A stretch of DNA of 64,000 nucleotides from Marinoscillum pacificum (lineage in GTDB: Bacteria > Bacteroidota > Bacteroidia > Cytophagales > Cyclobacteriaceae), in contig NZ_JAMZMJ010000002.1 of assembly GCF_024714495.1 (NCBI RefSeq), forward strand, positions 434,001 to 498,000, read 5' to 3'. The notes under the pieces are model-generated. The model was given only the letters and a program-made list of their open reading frames with translations, did not search any database and was not told the origin of the DNA. Positions 50,799 to 61,072 of the stretch are shown here, piece by piece. Position 1 is the first letter of the stretch, and the number at the start of each line of letters is the position of its first letter. The translations under genes and the position numbers were made by a program.

Positions 50799-53267
50799 TT
50801 ATTTACCTGATTCTGGCAAGATAAATTCCATCGGCTCTTTGGCCTTTTGGTTGAGTAATGCAATTTCCAATACATCCTCAACTGTGCTTACGAAATGTAT
50901 CTCTAAACCTTTGATGTACTTCTCATTAACTTCTTCAAGGTCCTTTTTATTTCGCTCGCACATGATGATTTCTTTGATACCTGCTCTTCTAGCCGCCAAA
51001 ATCTTCTCTTTGATACCACCTACAGGCAACACTTTGCCTCTCAAGGTAATCTCACCAGTCATCGCTAGCTTTTTCTTCACCAATCGCTGCGTGTAGACGG
51101 AAGCCAACGAAGTAAGCATGGTTATCCCTGCACTTGGTCCATCTTTTGGAATGGCTCCTGCGGGTACGTGCACATGCAAATCATAATGCTCAAAAACACG
51201 ATAATCTATACCTAGAGAATCCGCATGTGTCTTTAAATATGACAAGGCAGTCATTGCAGACTCTTTCATCACATCACCAAGCTGACCGGATAAGGTTAAT
51301 TTACCTTTTCCTCTACTCAGACTAGTTTCAATAAACAAAATATCCCCTCCGGAAGGGGTCCATGCCAGACCTGTTACTACACCAGGCATTTTGTTATCCT
51401 CGTAGGCTTCTTTATCAAAGACTTCAGCTCCCAGGATTTTTCTAACTTGATCCTCTGTGATTTTCGCATCATACTCCTCTTCCATTGCTATGGATTTAGC
51501 GATGTTACGAATGACTGACGCTACCTTTCTTTCCAGATTTCTTACTCCTGATTCACGTGTATAATCGTTTACTAGTTTTACGATTGCTGATTTATCAAAA
51601 GCAACGTCTTTTGCTTTCAATCCGTGCTCTTCTCGCTGCTTTGGAATCAAGTGCTTTTTAGCAATTTCAACTTTCTCCTCCAGCGTATATCCAGTGATAT
51701 CAATGATCTCCATACGATCTCTCAATGGAGGCTGTATAGACTCTAATGAGTTCGCAGTGGCGATAAACAAGACTTTTGACAAGTCATAATCCACTTCCAG
51801 GTAATTATCCTTAAAAGTACTGTTCTGCTCTGGATCCAAAACCTCAAGTAATGCACTGGATGGATCCCCTCTAAAGTCTGAACTTACTTTATCGATCTCA
51901 TCGAGGATGAAAACTGGGTTTGAGCTTTTAGACTTGTTGATGTTTTGAATGATCTTACCAGGCATCGCTCCGATGTAGGTCTTTCTATGTCCACGGATTT
52001 CTGCTTCATCATGAACACCACCTAACGCCATACGCACGTATTTTCTACCTAGTGCGTCGGCAATTGACTTCCCTAAAGATGTTTTACCAACACCTGGAGG
52101 TCCATAAAGGCAAAGAATAGGACCTTTCAGGTCATTCTTCAGCTTTCTTACTGCCAAATATTCTAAGATTCTTTCTTTAACTTTTTCAAGTCCAAAGTGA
52201 TCTCTATCCAATACCTTACGAGCATGCTTTAAGTCGAAGTTATCTTCAGTTCCTTCATCCCATGGTAAATCCACCAACAATTCGGCATAACTCATCGCAA
52301 CAGGATATTCTGCGGCAGCAGGATTCATTCGACCAATCTTATCTAATTCCTTAGCGAAGTGTTTTTTCACTTCGTCGGGCCATTTTTTATCCTTTGCTTT
52401 TTGTCTCAGCGCATTGATTTCCTGATCTGGACCATCCTGACCAAGCTCGTCTTGAAGCACTTTCATTTGCTGACGCAAAAAATACTCCTTCTGCTGCTGA
52501 TCTATATCCGAGTGCACCTTACTAGCTATCTCCTGCTTCAATTCTAGCATTTGGATATCCTTCAGCATGAACTTCAGTAGCAACTCTGCCCTGGCTTTAG
52601 GGTTATTAGACTCTAGAAGCTTTTGCTTATCTGAAACATCTGCATTGACATTACTAGAAAGAAAATGAGTCAGGAAAGTGTAGCTCTGGATATTTTCCAA
52701 TGCTACCTGAGCTTCTTTAGGAATCTCTGGATTTAGTTTCATCACTTTATAAGCAGCTTCTTTCAAAGAGCTAGTGATGGCTTTCATTTCATCTTCAGTA
52801 ATATCTTCTTCCTCTTCAATAACCGTGTAAGAAGCTTTGAGGAATGGTTCTTCCTGAAGTGCTTCTACTAATTGAAAACGCTGACGCCCCTGAATTATGA
52901 TAGTGGTGTTACCATCTGGTAAAACCAACATTTTTAAGATTTTGGCAACTGTACCGATCTCATACAGATCATTAAATGATGCCTCTTCCTTTTTATGATT
53001 TTTCTGAGCTACTACCCCGATGATGCGATCACCTTTATAAGCCTTCTTCACCAACTTAATGGACTTATTTCGGCTTACCGTGATTGGAATTACTACTCCC
53101 GGGAACAATACCGTATTCTTGATAGGTAGAATCGGTAATTCGTCAGGTAGGTTTTCATCACTTAAAGGACCCTCATCATCTTCAGATACCAACTGAATCA
53201 GTTCTCCTGACTCATCATCCAGGTAATCTGTCAATATGATAGGCTCATTGGAATTATCTTCAAACAT
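50799..53267 (-). CDS. lon: ATP-dependent protease Lon
   Basis: An 822-residue cytosolic protease. It has an N-terminal substrate-binding LAN domain (about 45-250), an AAA+ module with Walker A GPPGVGKTSLGKS and Walker B FILDEIDKV (about 390-465), and a C-terminal Ser-Lys peptidase with S712 in KDGPSAGIT and K755 in GGIKEK. An extra acidic N-terminus of about 40 residues precedes the domain. It degrades damaged and regulatory proteins. It lies 3 bp upstream of porQ on the minus strand, so lon-porQ-hslU could be one transcript; it diverges from the OmpA-family gene. Confidence 0.97.
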   Translation of the reverse strand: MFEDNSNEPIILTDYLDDESGELIQLVSEDDEGPLSDENLPDELPILPIKNTVLFPGVVIPITVSRNKSIKLVKKAYKGDRIIGVVAQKNHKKEEASFNDLYEIGTVAKILKMLVLPDGNTTIIIQGRQRFQLVEALQEEPFLKASYTVIEEEEDITEDEMKAITSSLKEAAYKVMKLNPEIPKEAQVALENIQSYTFLTHFLSSNVNADVSDKQKLLESNNPKARAELLLKFMLKDIQMLELKQEIASKVHSDIDQQQKEYFLRQQMKVLQDELGQDGPDQEINALRQKAKDKKWPDEVKKHFAKELDKIGRMNPAAAEYPVAMSYAELLVDLPWDEGTEDNFDLKHARKVLDRDHFGLEKVKERILEYLAVRKLKNDLKGPILCLYGPPGVGKTSLGKSIADALGRKYVRMALGGVHDEAEIRGHRKTYIGAMPGKIIQNINKSKSSNPVFILDEIDKVSSDFRGDPSSALLEVLDPEQNSTFKDNYLEVDYDLSKVLFIATANSLESIQPPLRDRMEIIDITGYTLEEKVEIAKKHLIPKQREEHGLKAKDVAFDKSAIVKLVNDYTRESGVRNLERKVASVIRNIAKSIAMEEEYDAKITEDQVRKILGAEVFDKEAYEDNKMPGVVTGLAWTPSGGDILFIETSLSRGKGKLTLSGQLGDVMKESAMTALSYLKTHADSLGIDYRVFEHYDLHVHVPAGAIPKDGPSAGITMLTSLASVYTQRLVKKKLAMTGEITLRGKVLPVGGIKEKILAARRAGIKEIIMCERNKKDLEEVNEKYIKGLEIHFVSTVEDVLEIALLNQKAKEPMEFILPESGK

Positions 53268-53441
53268 AAAGTTATATATCGTGTCAATATGGCAGACTTT
53301 GCCATTTAATTCAACTTACAAAAGATTGATCATATAATGGTCAATACCTGTGCCAAATTAGCGACTGTGCCATAAATGGTATTATCTTTAACCAGATTTG
53401 AAAGAAACTGTCTGTTAGACATGTTTTAAGATCGAGCCTGA

Positions 53442-55412
53442 ATGCGAATATTTTTAGCCATCATATGTATTGCCTACATTTTGCAGCCTTCAACTGCACA
53501 GAGAATCGCCACCAAAAAAATAAGCACCGACTCTCTGCCTGAAAATGTCATCCTCAATATTTACAACTTCAAAAACATCAATCAGAAAGCTGATTTTTAT
53601 GATGCAGACAAGTTGAAACAAATCCGAAAACTAGAAGAGGCCAAGGATTGGGAAAAGCTGTTTGAAGTCTTAAAAGACTATGTGGCAAATTTTGGTATTC
53701 AAAACTTCTACAAAGACACTCGACTCATTTGGAGATTAGCAAAACTAACAGAGCTATTCGGAGATCCGGAGGAGGCTAAGCATTTGTATCGGTTAGTACT
53801 TCGCCATCACTATACAGGTATTAATATTCAAGAAATTGAATTGTACTATGACTCACTAAATAAACAAGAAGCTGATTTGTACGTCCCTCTGGATTATTAC
53901 TACGAGTTAGTTGAGTACAGAAAACTAATAGATACCCTGAGACCTCCAAGAGGAATACTCCTCAACATGGGCAAGGAAATCAACAGCAATAAAGCAGATT
54001 ACGCACCTTCTCTGAACGTACAAAACAATGTTTTGATATTCACCTCTCAACGGAATGAGACGGAAATTAGCATCAAACGAACATTTAGTGAGGATCTATT
54101 CTTCAGTATCAAAGATGACTATGGAAACTGGACCACTGCTGAAGAACTGACACAATTGAATTCGAGATATAAAGAAGGCTCAGCGGTTTTAACTCGAGAC
54201 GGGCAAACCATTTATTTCTCCAGATGTGATTGCTCAGATTGCTATGGGGATTGTGATTTGTTCTCTGCTAAACTTCAACAAGACAGTACCTGGGGCGAAG
54301 TGAAAAATTTAGGTTCTAGAGTTAATAGTGTTAGCTGGGATTCACACCCTTCGCTATCTCATACCGAGGACACACTGTACTTCGCATCTGATAGGCTTGG
54401 TGGGTTTGGATTATCTGACATCTATTTCACTTACAAAGACAAAAACGGATTGTGGTCAAAAGCTCAGAACATGGGTCCGGTGATCAATACCAGAAACAAT
54501 GATGTCAGCCCATTCTATCATCCCATTTATGACGTACTGTACTTCGGGTCGAATGGTCAGTTATACAATTTTGGAGAATATGACATTTTCAAGTCTCACT
54601 TGATCAATAATAACTGGTCTGAGCCAATCAATATAGGCCCTTTGGTAAATGGACGTGGCAGTGAGTATTACTTCACGATTGACAACAAAAGTGAGTTGTT
54701 GTTCTATGCGAGATCTACATCTCGTGACCTGAACAAACAAGACATTTACTCTTTTCCACTTCCAATGTCTGCTCAGCCATTGGCTACAACCAGGGTAACT
54801 GGATCGTTAACCGATTCAATTACAGGAAAGCCATTTAAAGGAATCGTGTCTATTATCGATTTAGATGAAGGAATTGAAGTGGCTCCTAAATACTTAAGGG
54901 ATGATGGTAGTTTCGAGTTTGATTTAATAGATCAACGCAACTACCTATTGGTCATACAAGGAGATGATTTCTTTAGAATAGAAGATGCTTTCTTTTTGGA
55001 TGGCAACATGGAGCTCAAGAAGGTTACTGAGCCCTTGGCAAGTCGTGTGAAGTTTGAATCCATAGAGTTTGACAATGGAAAGTCATCCCTTAAACAGGAG
55101 ATGTATGGTGACCTCAACAAAATCATCAACTTCCTCTATGATAATCCGGACTTTAAACTAAAAATCTCTGGACACACAGACAGCTACGGATCAGAGGATT
55201 TCAACCTTCAGTTATCTAAAGATCGTGCTAGAAATATTCGAGACTATGTTGTTGAGTTTGCAGGTGTAGCTCCTGACAGAGTAAGCTGGGAAGGTTACGG
55301 AAGTTCCAAGCCTATTATTGAAGAAAATTCAGAGGAAGCTAAGGCGATCAATCGCCGAGTGGAATTCGAAATATTCCGTGAGGGAAATCAAGAAGAAGAG
55401 GAAGAAAATTAA
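53442..55412 (+). CDS. OmpA-family protein with PD40 repeats
   Basis: A 656-residue exported protein (signal peptide 1-19, ending STAQ). The order is a helical TPR-like region (about 45-150), PD40/WD40-like beta-propeller repeats (about 180-450, e.g. LTRDGQTIYFSR, LYFASDRLGGFG and VLYFGSNGQLYNFGEYDI), a carboxypeptidase-regulatory-like domain (about 455-530) and a C-terminal OmpA peptidoglycan-binding domain (about 545-650, ISGHTDSYGSEDFNLQLSKD). This order is that of PorE-type T9SS/cell-wall linkers. There is no lipobox, unlike PorE of Porphyromonas, so the role in T9SS is only possible. Confidence 0.85.
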   Translation: MRIFLAIICIAYILQPSTAQRIATKKISTDSLPENVILNIYNFKNINQKADFYDADKLKQIRKLEEAKDWEKLFEVLKDYVANFGIQNFYKDTRLIWRLAKLTELFGDPEEAKHLYRLVLRHHYTGINIQEIELYYDSLNKQEADLYVPLDYYYELVEYRKLIDTLRPPRGILLNMGKEINSNKADYAPSLNVQNNVLIFTSQRNETEISIKRTFSEDLFFSIKDDYGNWTTAEELTQLNSRYKEGSAVLTRDGQTIYFSRCDCSDCYGDCDLFSAKLQQDSTWGEVKNLGSRVNSVSWDSHPSLSHTEDTLYFASDRLGGFGLSDIYFTYKDKNGLWSKAQNMGPVINTRNNDVSPFYHPIYDVLYFGSNGQLYNFGEYDIFKSHLINNNWSEPINIGPLVNGRGSEYYFTIDNKSELLFYARSTSRDLNKQDIYSFPLPMSAQPLATTRVTGSLTDSITGKPFKGIVSIIDLDEGIEVAPKYLRDDGSFEFDLIDQRNYLLVIQGDDFFRIEDAFFLDGNMELKKVTEPLASRVKFESIEFDNGKSSLKQEMYGDLNKIINFLYDNPDFKLKISGHTDSYGSEDFNLQLSKDRARNIRDYVVEFAGVAPDRVSWEGYGSSKPIIEENSEEAKAINRRVEFEIFREGNQEEEEEN

Positions 55413-55434
55413 TCCTTCCTCTCCATTTCATATC

Positions 55435-56751
55435 TTAAAATAACTTATAAACGTCGTTGAAGATAGCATAGGTCATCAAACCTAAAAGTAGAACCATCCC
55501 TACTTTCTGAGCATTTTCAAGGAATTTATCACTTGGCTTTCTGCCAGTTACAATCTCCCAGGTCAAGAACATTACGTGACCTCCATCAAGTGCTGGAATC
55601 GGCAACAAATTCATGAAAGCCAATACCATCGAAAGCAATCCTGTAATTCTCCAGAAGTTTGCCCAATCCCACTCACCTCCGAAGAACTGAGCTATTCCAA
55701 TTGGACCAGATAAAGATTTAGAAGGAGAAACGTCTCCTGAGAACATCTTACCGAACGCCTTGATGTTCAAAAATACCACGTTGAATGCCTGAGCAGTACC
55801 AGCACCTAAAGATTCGCCCAGTGTGAAATCTCTATGTGACAAAGCCAACATGGAGGTATCCTGTACCACACCAAAACCTAAGGTGCCTTCTTCAGTCACA
55901 TCCAGATTCAGTTCTTTCTCAACACCATCTCTTAGAACAACGGCAGATATACTTTTTCCTGACATGTCATCCAAAACAGCACTGAATTGATCAAAATACT
56001 GAATCTTCTGATCGTTTAGTGAGATAAACTTATCCCCTTGCTGTAAACCACCTTTTTCAGCATTGCTTTCCTTTTGAATCTGCCCAACAATGAAAGGCAT
56101 TCTCACGCTAAAGAAATCAACGTTCTTGTCAGACAGTTTATCCATAATATCATTAGGAATATCAACTCTTAGTTGCTGTCCATCACGCTCTACGGTATAG
56201 TATCCATCAGTTCCTAACAAAACTTCCGGGCTTCTAAGATCCATCAACTTTTCAAAATCCTTACCATTGACATTGATCATCTTATCACCGGTCTGAAGAC
56301 CAAGTTGTTGTGCCAAATCATAAGCCACAATACCGTGTTTATTTAATTCTTGCTTGGTGATGAAGTTTTCACCTCTAGAATAAACGATAAGAATAAAAAT
56401 GAACACACCGGTGATCACATTAACAATAATGCCTCCCAGCATTACAATCAATCGTTGCCATGCAGGCTTGGCTCTAAACTCCCAAGGTTCAGGTTCTGCA
56501 CTAAGTGTTTTGGTATCCAATGACTCATCGATCATTCCAGTGATTTTCACAAAACCACCTAAAGGAATAGCTCCAATAGAGTATTCTGTTTCGCCAATTT
56601 GCTTACCCCAAATTTTTGGAGGGAATCCAATAGAATATTTCTCCACTCTCATTCCAAAAGCCTTGGCAGCTAATAAGTGCCCCAATTCATGCAGCCCTAC
56701 TAAAATTGATAATCCCAACAACAGTTGGGCGGTCATAATCAATCCTTCCAT
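55435..56751 (-). CDS. rseP: RseP site-2 protease
   Basis: A 438-residue intramembrane metalloprotease cleaving membrane-tethered regulators. The HEXXH zinc motif is H21-E-L-G-H25 in the first span, and the LDG motif is in LLPIPALDGGHVMF (about residue 383). Two PDZ domains lie between them (GLQTGDKMINVNGKDF and GLQQGDKFISLNDQKI). The anti-sigma proteins encoded elsewhere in the window are candidate substrates by class, not by evidence. The gene is followed upstream (5 bp gap) by dxr on the same strand, so dxr-rseP form an operon. Confidence 0.94.
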   Translation of the reverse strand: MEGLIMTAQLLLGLSILVGLHELGHLLAAKAFGMRVEKYSIGFPPKIWGKQIGETEYSIGAIPLGGFVKITGMIDESLDTKTLSAEPEPWEFRAKPAWQRLIVMLGGIIVNVITGVFIFILIVYSRGENFITKQELNKHGIVAYDLAQQLGLQTGDKMINVNGKDFEKLMDLRSPEVLLGTDGYYTVERDGQQLRVDIPNDIMDKLSDKNVDFFSVRMPFIVGQIQKESNAEKGGLQQGDKFISLNDQKIQYFDQFSAVLDDMSGKSISAVVLRDGVEKELNLDVTEEGTLGFGVVQDTSMLALSHRDFTLGESLGAGTAQAFNVVFLNIKAFGKMFSGDVSPSKSLSGPIGIAQFFGGEWDWANFWRITGLLSMVLAFMNLLPIPALDGGHVMFLTWEIVTGRKPSDKFLENAQKVGMVLLLGLMTYAIFNDVYKLF

Positions 56752-56756
56752 TTATT

Positions 56757-57914
56757 CTATTTAATTAATTCTAATGCTTTAATTCTTGTTTCCTTATCGG
56801 TATTAATAAAGTCTTCCAGACTTGGCTGTTTCACAAACGAAACCTTCGCCAAGCAATCTGCAATGACGTCTGATATTTCTAAAAAACCAATCTTATCTTT
56901 CAAAAATTCACTTACAGCAATTTCATTGGCTGCATTTAGAATACAAGGATGATTACCTCCTTTTCCTAAAGCGTCATAAGCGAGCTGTAAATTACGAAAT
57001 GTCTCAGTATCTGGCTTTTCGAAAGTAAGCTGGGGATATTGGGCAAAATCAAACCTAGGATAATCTGCCTTGAATCTATCCGGGAATGTCAGCGCATACT
57101 GTATTGGCAAACGCATATCCGGCAATCCGAGTTGCGCTTTTATAGATCCATCCTCAAACTGCACCATGCTATGGATGATACTTTGTGGATGTACTACTAC
57201 TTCAATTTGATCTAAACCTGTTCCGAACAACCACTTGGCTTCAATCACTTCCAGCCCTTTATTCATCAAAGTTGCTGAGTCTATGGTGATTTTAGCTCCC
57301 ATATCCCAATTAGGGTGTTTAAGTGCTTGTTCTTTAGTTATCTGAAGTAATTCTTCGCGTTTTCTTCCCCTGAATGGTCCTCCAGAAGCTGTTAAAATCA
57401 GCTTTTCAATTGGATTTTGATACTCCCCAACTATACATTGGAAAATCGCAGAATGCTCAGAGTCGACCGGGAGAATATTGCTTTTATGCTCCATGGCTAG
57501 TTTAGTCACCAGCTCACCAGCAACTACAAGTGTCTCCTTGTTAGCCAAAGCAATATCCTTACCACTTTCTATGGCTTTTACTGTTGGAACTAGTCCTGAG
57601 TATCCAACCAAAGCGGTCAGCACTACATTAACATCTTCCATCTGTACTACATGACTCAGTGCACTGTCTCCAGCATACACTTTGATGTCACGACTATCCA
57701 AAGCATCAAACACCTTATCGTAATGATCTTCGTTGGTGATAACCACAGTGTTTGGCTTGAACTGGATGGCTTGTTGTACTAGTAACTCCCAATTATTTTG
57801 AGCTGTGAGTACTTCAACAGTAAAATGATCTGGATGTCTCTCTACCACATCCAGAGCTTGGGTCCCTATGGAGCCAGTGGAGCCAAGAATGGCTATATGC
57901 TTCACTTTATCCAT
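56757..57914 (-). CDS. dxr: 1-deoxy-D-xylulose 5-phosphate reductoisomerase
   Basis: Second enzyme of the MEP isoprenoid pathway, NADPH-dependent. 385 residues, normal length. The nucleotide-binding ILGSTGSIGTQALDV (9-23), the ANKETLVVAG segment, the metal/phosphate motif DSEHSAIFQC, the GPFRG region, and SATLMNKGLE are all present. It supplies isoprenoid precursors, including undecaprenyl phosphate for wall synthesis. It overlaps nothing but sits 5 bp upstream of rseP on the minus strand; the next gene upstream is the GH3-like enzyme, 33 bp away. Confidence 0.97.
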   Translation of the reverse strand: MDKVKHIAILGSTGSIGTQALDVVERHPDHFTVEVLTAQNNWELLVQQAIQFKPNTVVITNEDHYDKVFDALDSRDIKVYAGDSALSHVVQMEDVNVVLTALVGYSGLVPTVKAIESGKDIALANKETLVVAGELVTKLAMEHKSNILPVDSEHSAIFQCIVGEYQNPIEKLILTASGGPFRGRKREELLQITKEQALKHPNWDMGAKITIDSATLMNKGLEVIEAKWLFGTGLDQIEVVVHPQSIIHSMVQFEDGSIKAQLGLPDMRLPIQYALTFPDRFKADYPRFDFAQYPQLTFEKPDTETFRNLQLAYDALGKGGNHPCILNAANEIAVSEFLKDKIGFLEISDVIADCLAKVSFVKQPSLEDFINTDKETRIKALELIK

Positions 57915-57947
57915 TAAATCCTCTGAAATTGGTAATCTGTGTTAATA

Positions 57948-59444
57948 TCATAGCTTGAATTTAATGATCTCATCAGCAATTTTACGATCGTTAGATAGTC
58001 TAGGAACTTTATTTTGTCCTCCTAGTTTGCCAATTGATTTCATATACTCGATAAACGCATCATTGCGCAATTTGATAATTCCCAGAGGTCTCAGAATAGA
58101 GCCCGTAATGAGATCATCATAGTACGTGTTGCGTTTGCGAAGCTGCAAATCTAATTCTTTTTCGAATGCCGATATATCTGACGGTTCTGAAGCAAAAGAA
58201 ACATACCATTCATGCAATGGAAGTCCTTCTTTCGGAGTAACATTTGGCGCCACAGTAAACTCTACTAATTCGGTTTCTGGAAACTTCTCACAAGTTGCTT
58301 TCATAGCCTGCTCCACCTCTTCACCTATCACGTGCTCGCCAAAGGCAGAGATAAAATGCTTGATTCTACCGGTTACCAATAATCGATAAGGATCCTTACT
58401 GACAAACTTAACAGTATCTCCGATAGAATATCCCCACAAGCCGGCGTTACTATTGATCACCAAAGCATAATTAACTCCTAACTCCACTTCCTCAATAGAT
58501 AATCGAGAAGGATTTTCATTGAAGTACTCATCGGCAGGAATAAACTCAAAAAAGATTCCAGAGTTGGCTAAAAGCAACAATCCTGGCTCTGTTTGAGTGT
58601 CCTGATAAGCAATAAAACCTTCTGAAGCAGGATAAGTCTCTATGGAAGGAATCACCTTTCCGATTGTCTCAAACAACTTCGCTCGGTAGGGCTCAAAATT
58701 CACTCCACCATAAACGAACATTTCAAAGTTGGGAAAGATGTCCTTGATAGACTTCCCAGTTTTCTCTTTTAATCGATCAAAATACATCTGCACCCATGGC
58801 GGAATACCTGAAATGAGTGTCATGTTTTGATTATAGGTCTCCTCAACAATCGTATCTACCTTTTGCTCCCAATCCTCAATGCAATTGGTCTCGTAACTAG
58901 GCATTTGATTGGTGCGCAGGTATCCTGGCACGTGATGATTCACAATTCCTGAAAGTCTTCCAGTATGAATCCCAGCTTTTTGATCCAGTGTTGGTGCTCC
59001 TGACAAGAAGATCAGTTTACCATCCAAAAACATCCCCTTGCCTGTTTCATGCACATACGATAAAAGTGCATTTCTTGCCGAATTGATGTGATTGGGAATG
59101 GACTCCTTAGTAATAGGAATGTATTTGGTGCCACTTGTAGTCCCTGAGGTTTTCGCAAAGTAAGTTGGCTTACCTGGCCACAACACATCGCTCTTACCTT
59201 CCAGCACCTGCTGCACATAAGGCTTCAAGCCTTCATAATCCTGTACCGGCACGTGCTTTTTAAAATCATCATGAGATTTGATATCTCCAAAACCATGATC
59301 CTTTCCAAACTGAGTATTGGATGCACTCGATACTATCTCGTGAAAAATCTTCTGCTGATAGAGCCCTGGATTGGAAGACCATTTCTTGGTTTGTCCATTG
59401 ATATAGGCCGCAAATGGCTTACTTAATACAGATCTGAATCCCAT
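57948..59444 (-). CDS. GH3 (auxin-responsive promoter) family protein
   Basis: A 498-residue adenylate-forming enzyme of the GH3 type. An ATP-binding P-loop-like TYFAKTSGTTSGTKYIPIT lies near residues 95-113, with an acyl-adenylate motif around VYGGVNFEPYRAKL and the C-terminal domain containing KLRNDAFIEYMKSIG. Plant GH3 enzymes conjugate acyl acids to amino acids; the bacterial substrate is unknown. It appears to be transcribed ahead of dxr and rseP on the minus strand, 33 bp from dxr. Confidence 0.9.
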   Translation of the reverse strand: MGFRSVLSKPFAAYINGQTKKWSSNPGLYQQKIFHEIVSSASNTQFGKDHGFGDIKSHDDFKKHVPVQDYEGLKPYVQQVLEGKSDVLWPGKPTYFAKTSGTTSGTKYIPITKESIPNHINSARNALLSYVHETGKGMFLDGKLIFLSGAPTLDQKAGIHTGRLSGIVNHHVPGYLRTNQMPSYETNCIEDWEQKVDTIVEETYNQNMTLISGIPPWVQMYFDRLKEKTGKSIKDIFPNFEMFVYGGVNFEPYRAKLFETIGKVIPSIETYPASEGFIAYQDTQTEPGLLLLANSGIFFEFIPADEYFNENPSRLSIEEVELGVNYALVINSNAGLWGYSIGDTVKFVSKDPYRLLVTGRIKHFISAFGEHVIGEEVEQAMKATCEKFPETELVEFTVAPNVTPKEGLPLHEWYVSFASEPSDISAFEKELDLQLRKRNTYYDDLITGSILRPLGIIKLRNDAFIEYMKSIGKLGGQNKVPRLSNDRKIADEIIKFKL

Positions 59445-59614
59445 AGTGAAAATTACTGTAGCTCAAAATAACATAATGCCCTTTCTAATTCCTAACAAAC
59501 ACAAAATGGTAATTGACAGATTAAAATTTTAGCATCATTTAACATAACATTTTTACGGAATTCACATATATATGAGTGTAATTAAGGAATTAGAGTTTCT
59601 TAACGTTTATACAA

Positions 59615-61072
59615 ATGAAAAAGTCATACATCTATATTGTCGCATTATCAAGCATATTCTCCGCTATTGGTGGGAGCATAATCACTGTTCATTTATTAAA
59701 GAACAATCAAGAAACACCGAAAACAGAATTTACAAACACTAGTCAGAGCGACGAAGCTATTGCTGGGTTTACCCCGCAATTGACGAGCGCGAGAACTTAT
59801 CTTCCAGATAATAGCGAGGATTTTGTTTTGGCATCCAATAAAAGCCAATCGAGTGTAGTGTTTATCCAAACACTCAATGAGTACGAATACAGAACAGGGA
59901 GTTGGTTAGATTGGTTTTTCGAACCAAGAAACTCTCAACAGATTGGAAGTGGTTCCGGTGTAATTCTATCGAAAGATGGATACATCGTCACCAACAATCA
60001 CGTGATTGATGATGCTGATCGAATTCAAGTGGTACATGGCAAAAGAACTTATGATGCGGAGTTGGTAGGCACCGATCCTAGTACTGATTTAGCAGTTATT
60101 AAAGTGAATGTTTCAGATCTCCCTCCCATTGCATTTGGTAATTCAGATGACTTGAATGTAGGAGAATGGGTACTTGCTGTAGGAAACCCATTCAATTTAA
60201 CATCTACGGTTACTGCTGGAATTGTTAGTGCCAAAGGGCGTAACATCAACATCTTAAAAGACAAATTCCCAATAGAATCTTTCATCCAAACTGATGCTGC
60301 CATCAACCCTGGAAATAGTGGAGGCGCGCTAGTTAACACTCAAGGTGAACTTGTTGGTATCAACACAGCCATTCTTTCTAGAACTGGCACCTATGCAGGA
60401 TATGGATTTTCAGTACCATCAAACATCGTCAAGAAAGTTTATGAGGACATCAAACGATATGGAGAAGTACAAAAAGCATTCACCGGAGCTGAGTTCGTTG
60501 ACATCAATAGTGAGTTGGCTGACCGTATGGAATTGCAAAACCTCAATGGTGTGATAGTGGCTAATGTTCAGCGTGAGGGAGCTGCAGCCAGTAGTAACCT
60601 GGAAAAAGGAGATGTCATTCGAAGTGTGAATGGCAAGCGAATAGAAAGCAAAGCTTATCTGGAAGAAATGATTGGAAATCTATATCCTGGTGACAAACTC
60701 AACCTAACTGTAGAGCGTGAAGGCAAGCAGATCGAAAAGTCAATCACTTTAACCAATAGAGAAGGCGGTACTGGCATCCTGAAAAGAGAGATATTCACTT
60801 CAGAATGGCTCGGAGCTCGTTTCGAGAATGTATCTAAAGTAGAACGAGACCTTCTGGGCATTAAAAACGGAATCAAAGTGATTGATTATAAACGCACAGG
60901 CCCGTTTGCTGAACTAGGAATTCCAGAAGGATTCATTGTGACCAATATTAACAACACCCTCATCGAAAGCCCAAAAGAGTTCGCTGAAATACTAGAAAAA
61001 ATTCAAGGACGAGTTATTATCGCAGGAATAGACAAAAGAGGAAGAAAAGTATACTATCCGTACCGCTTTTAA
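59615..61072 (+). CDS. HtrA/DegP-family serine protease
   Basis: A 485-residue periplasmic protease, membrane-anchored or secreted (hydrophobic segment about 5-27). The trypsin-like triad is H129 (TNNHVID), D158 (STDLAVI) and S235 (PGNSGGALV). A PDZ domain follows at about 285-375 (DRMELQNLNGVIVANVQREG), and a second, more divergent one at about 390-480. Such proteases degrade or refold misfolded envelope proteins. An AT-rich upstream region includes the palindrome CATATATATG (about 59566-59575). Its stop overlaps the convergent dnaA stop by 4 bp. Confidence 0.93.
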   Translation: MKKSYIYIVALSSIFSAIGGSIITVHLLKNNQETPKTEFTNTSQSDEAIAGFTPQLTSARTYLPDNSEDFVLASNKSQSSVVFIQTLNEYEYRTGSWLDWFFEPRNSQQIGSGSGVILSKDGYIVTNNHVIDDADRIQVVHGKRTYDAELVGTDPSTDLAVIKVNVSDLPPIAFGNSDDLNVGEWVLAVGNPFNLTSTVTAGIVSAKGRNINILKDKFPIESFIQTDAAINPGNSGGALVNTQGELVGINTAILSRTGTYAGYGFSVPSNIVKKVYEDIKRYGEVQKAFTGAEFVDINSELADRMELQNLNGVIVANVQREGAAASSNLEKGDVIRSVNGKRIESKAYLEEMIGNLYPGDKLNLTVEREGKQIEKSITLTNREGGTGILKREIFTSEWLGARFENVSKVERDLLGIKNGIKVIDYKRTGPFAELGIPEGFIVTNINNTLIESPKEFAEILEKIQGRVIIAGIDKRGRKVYYPYRF

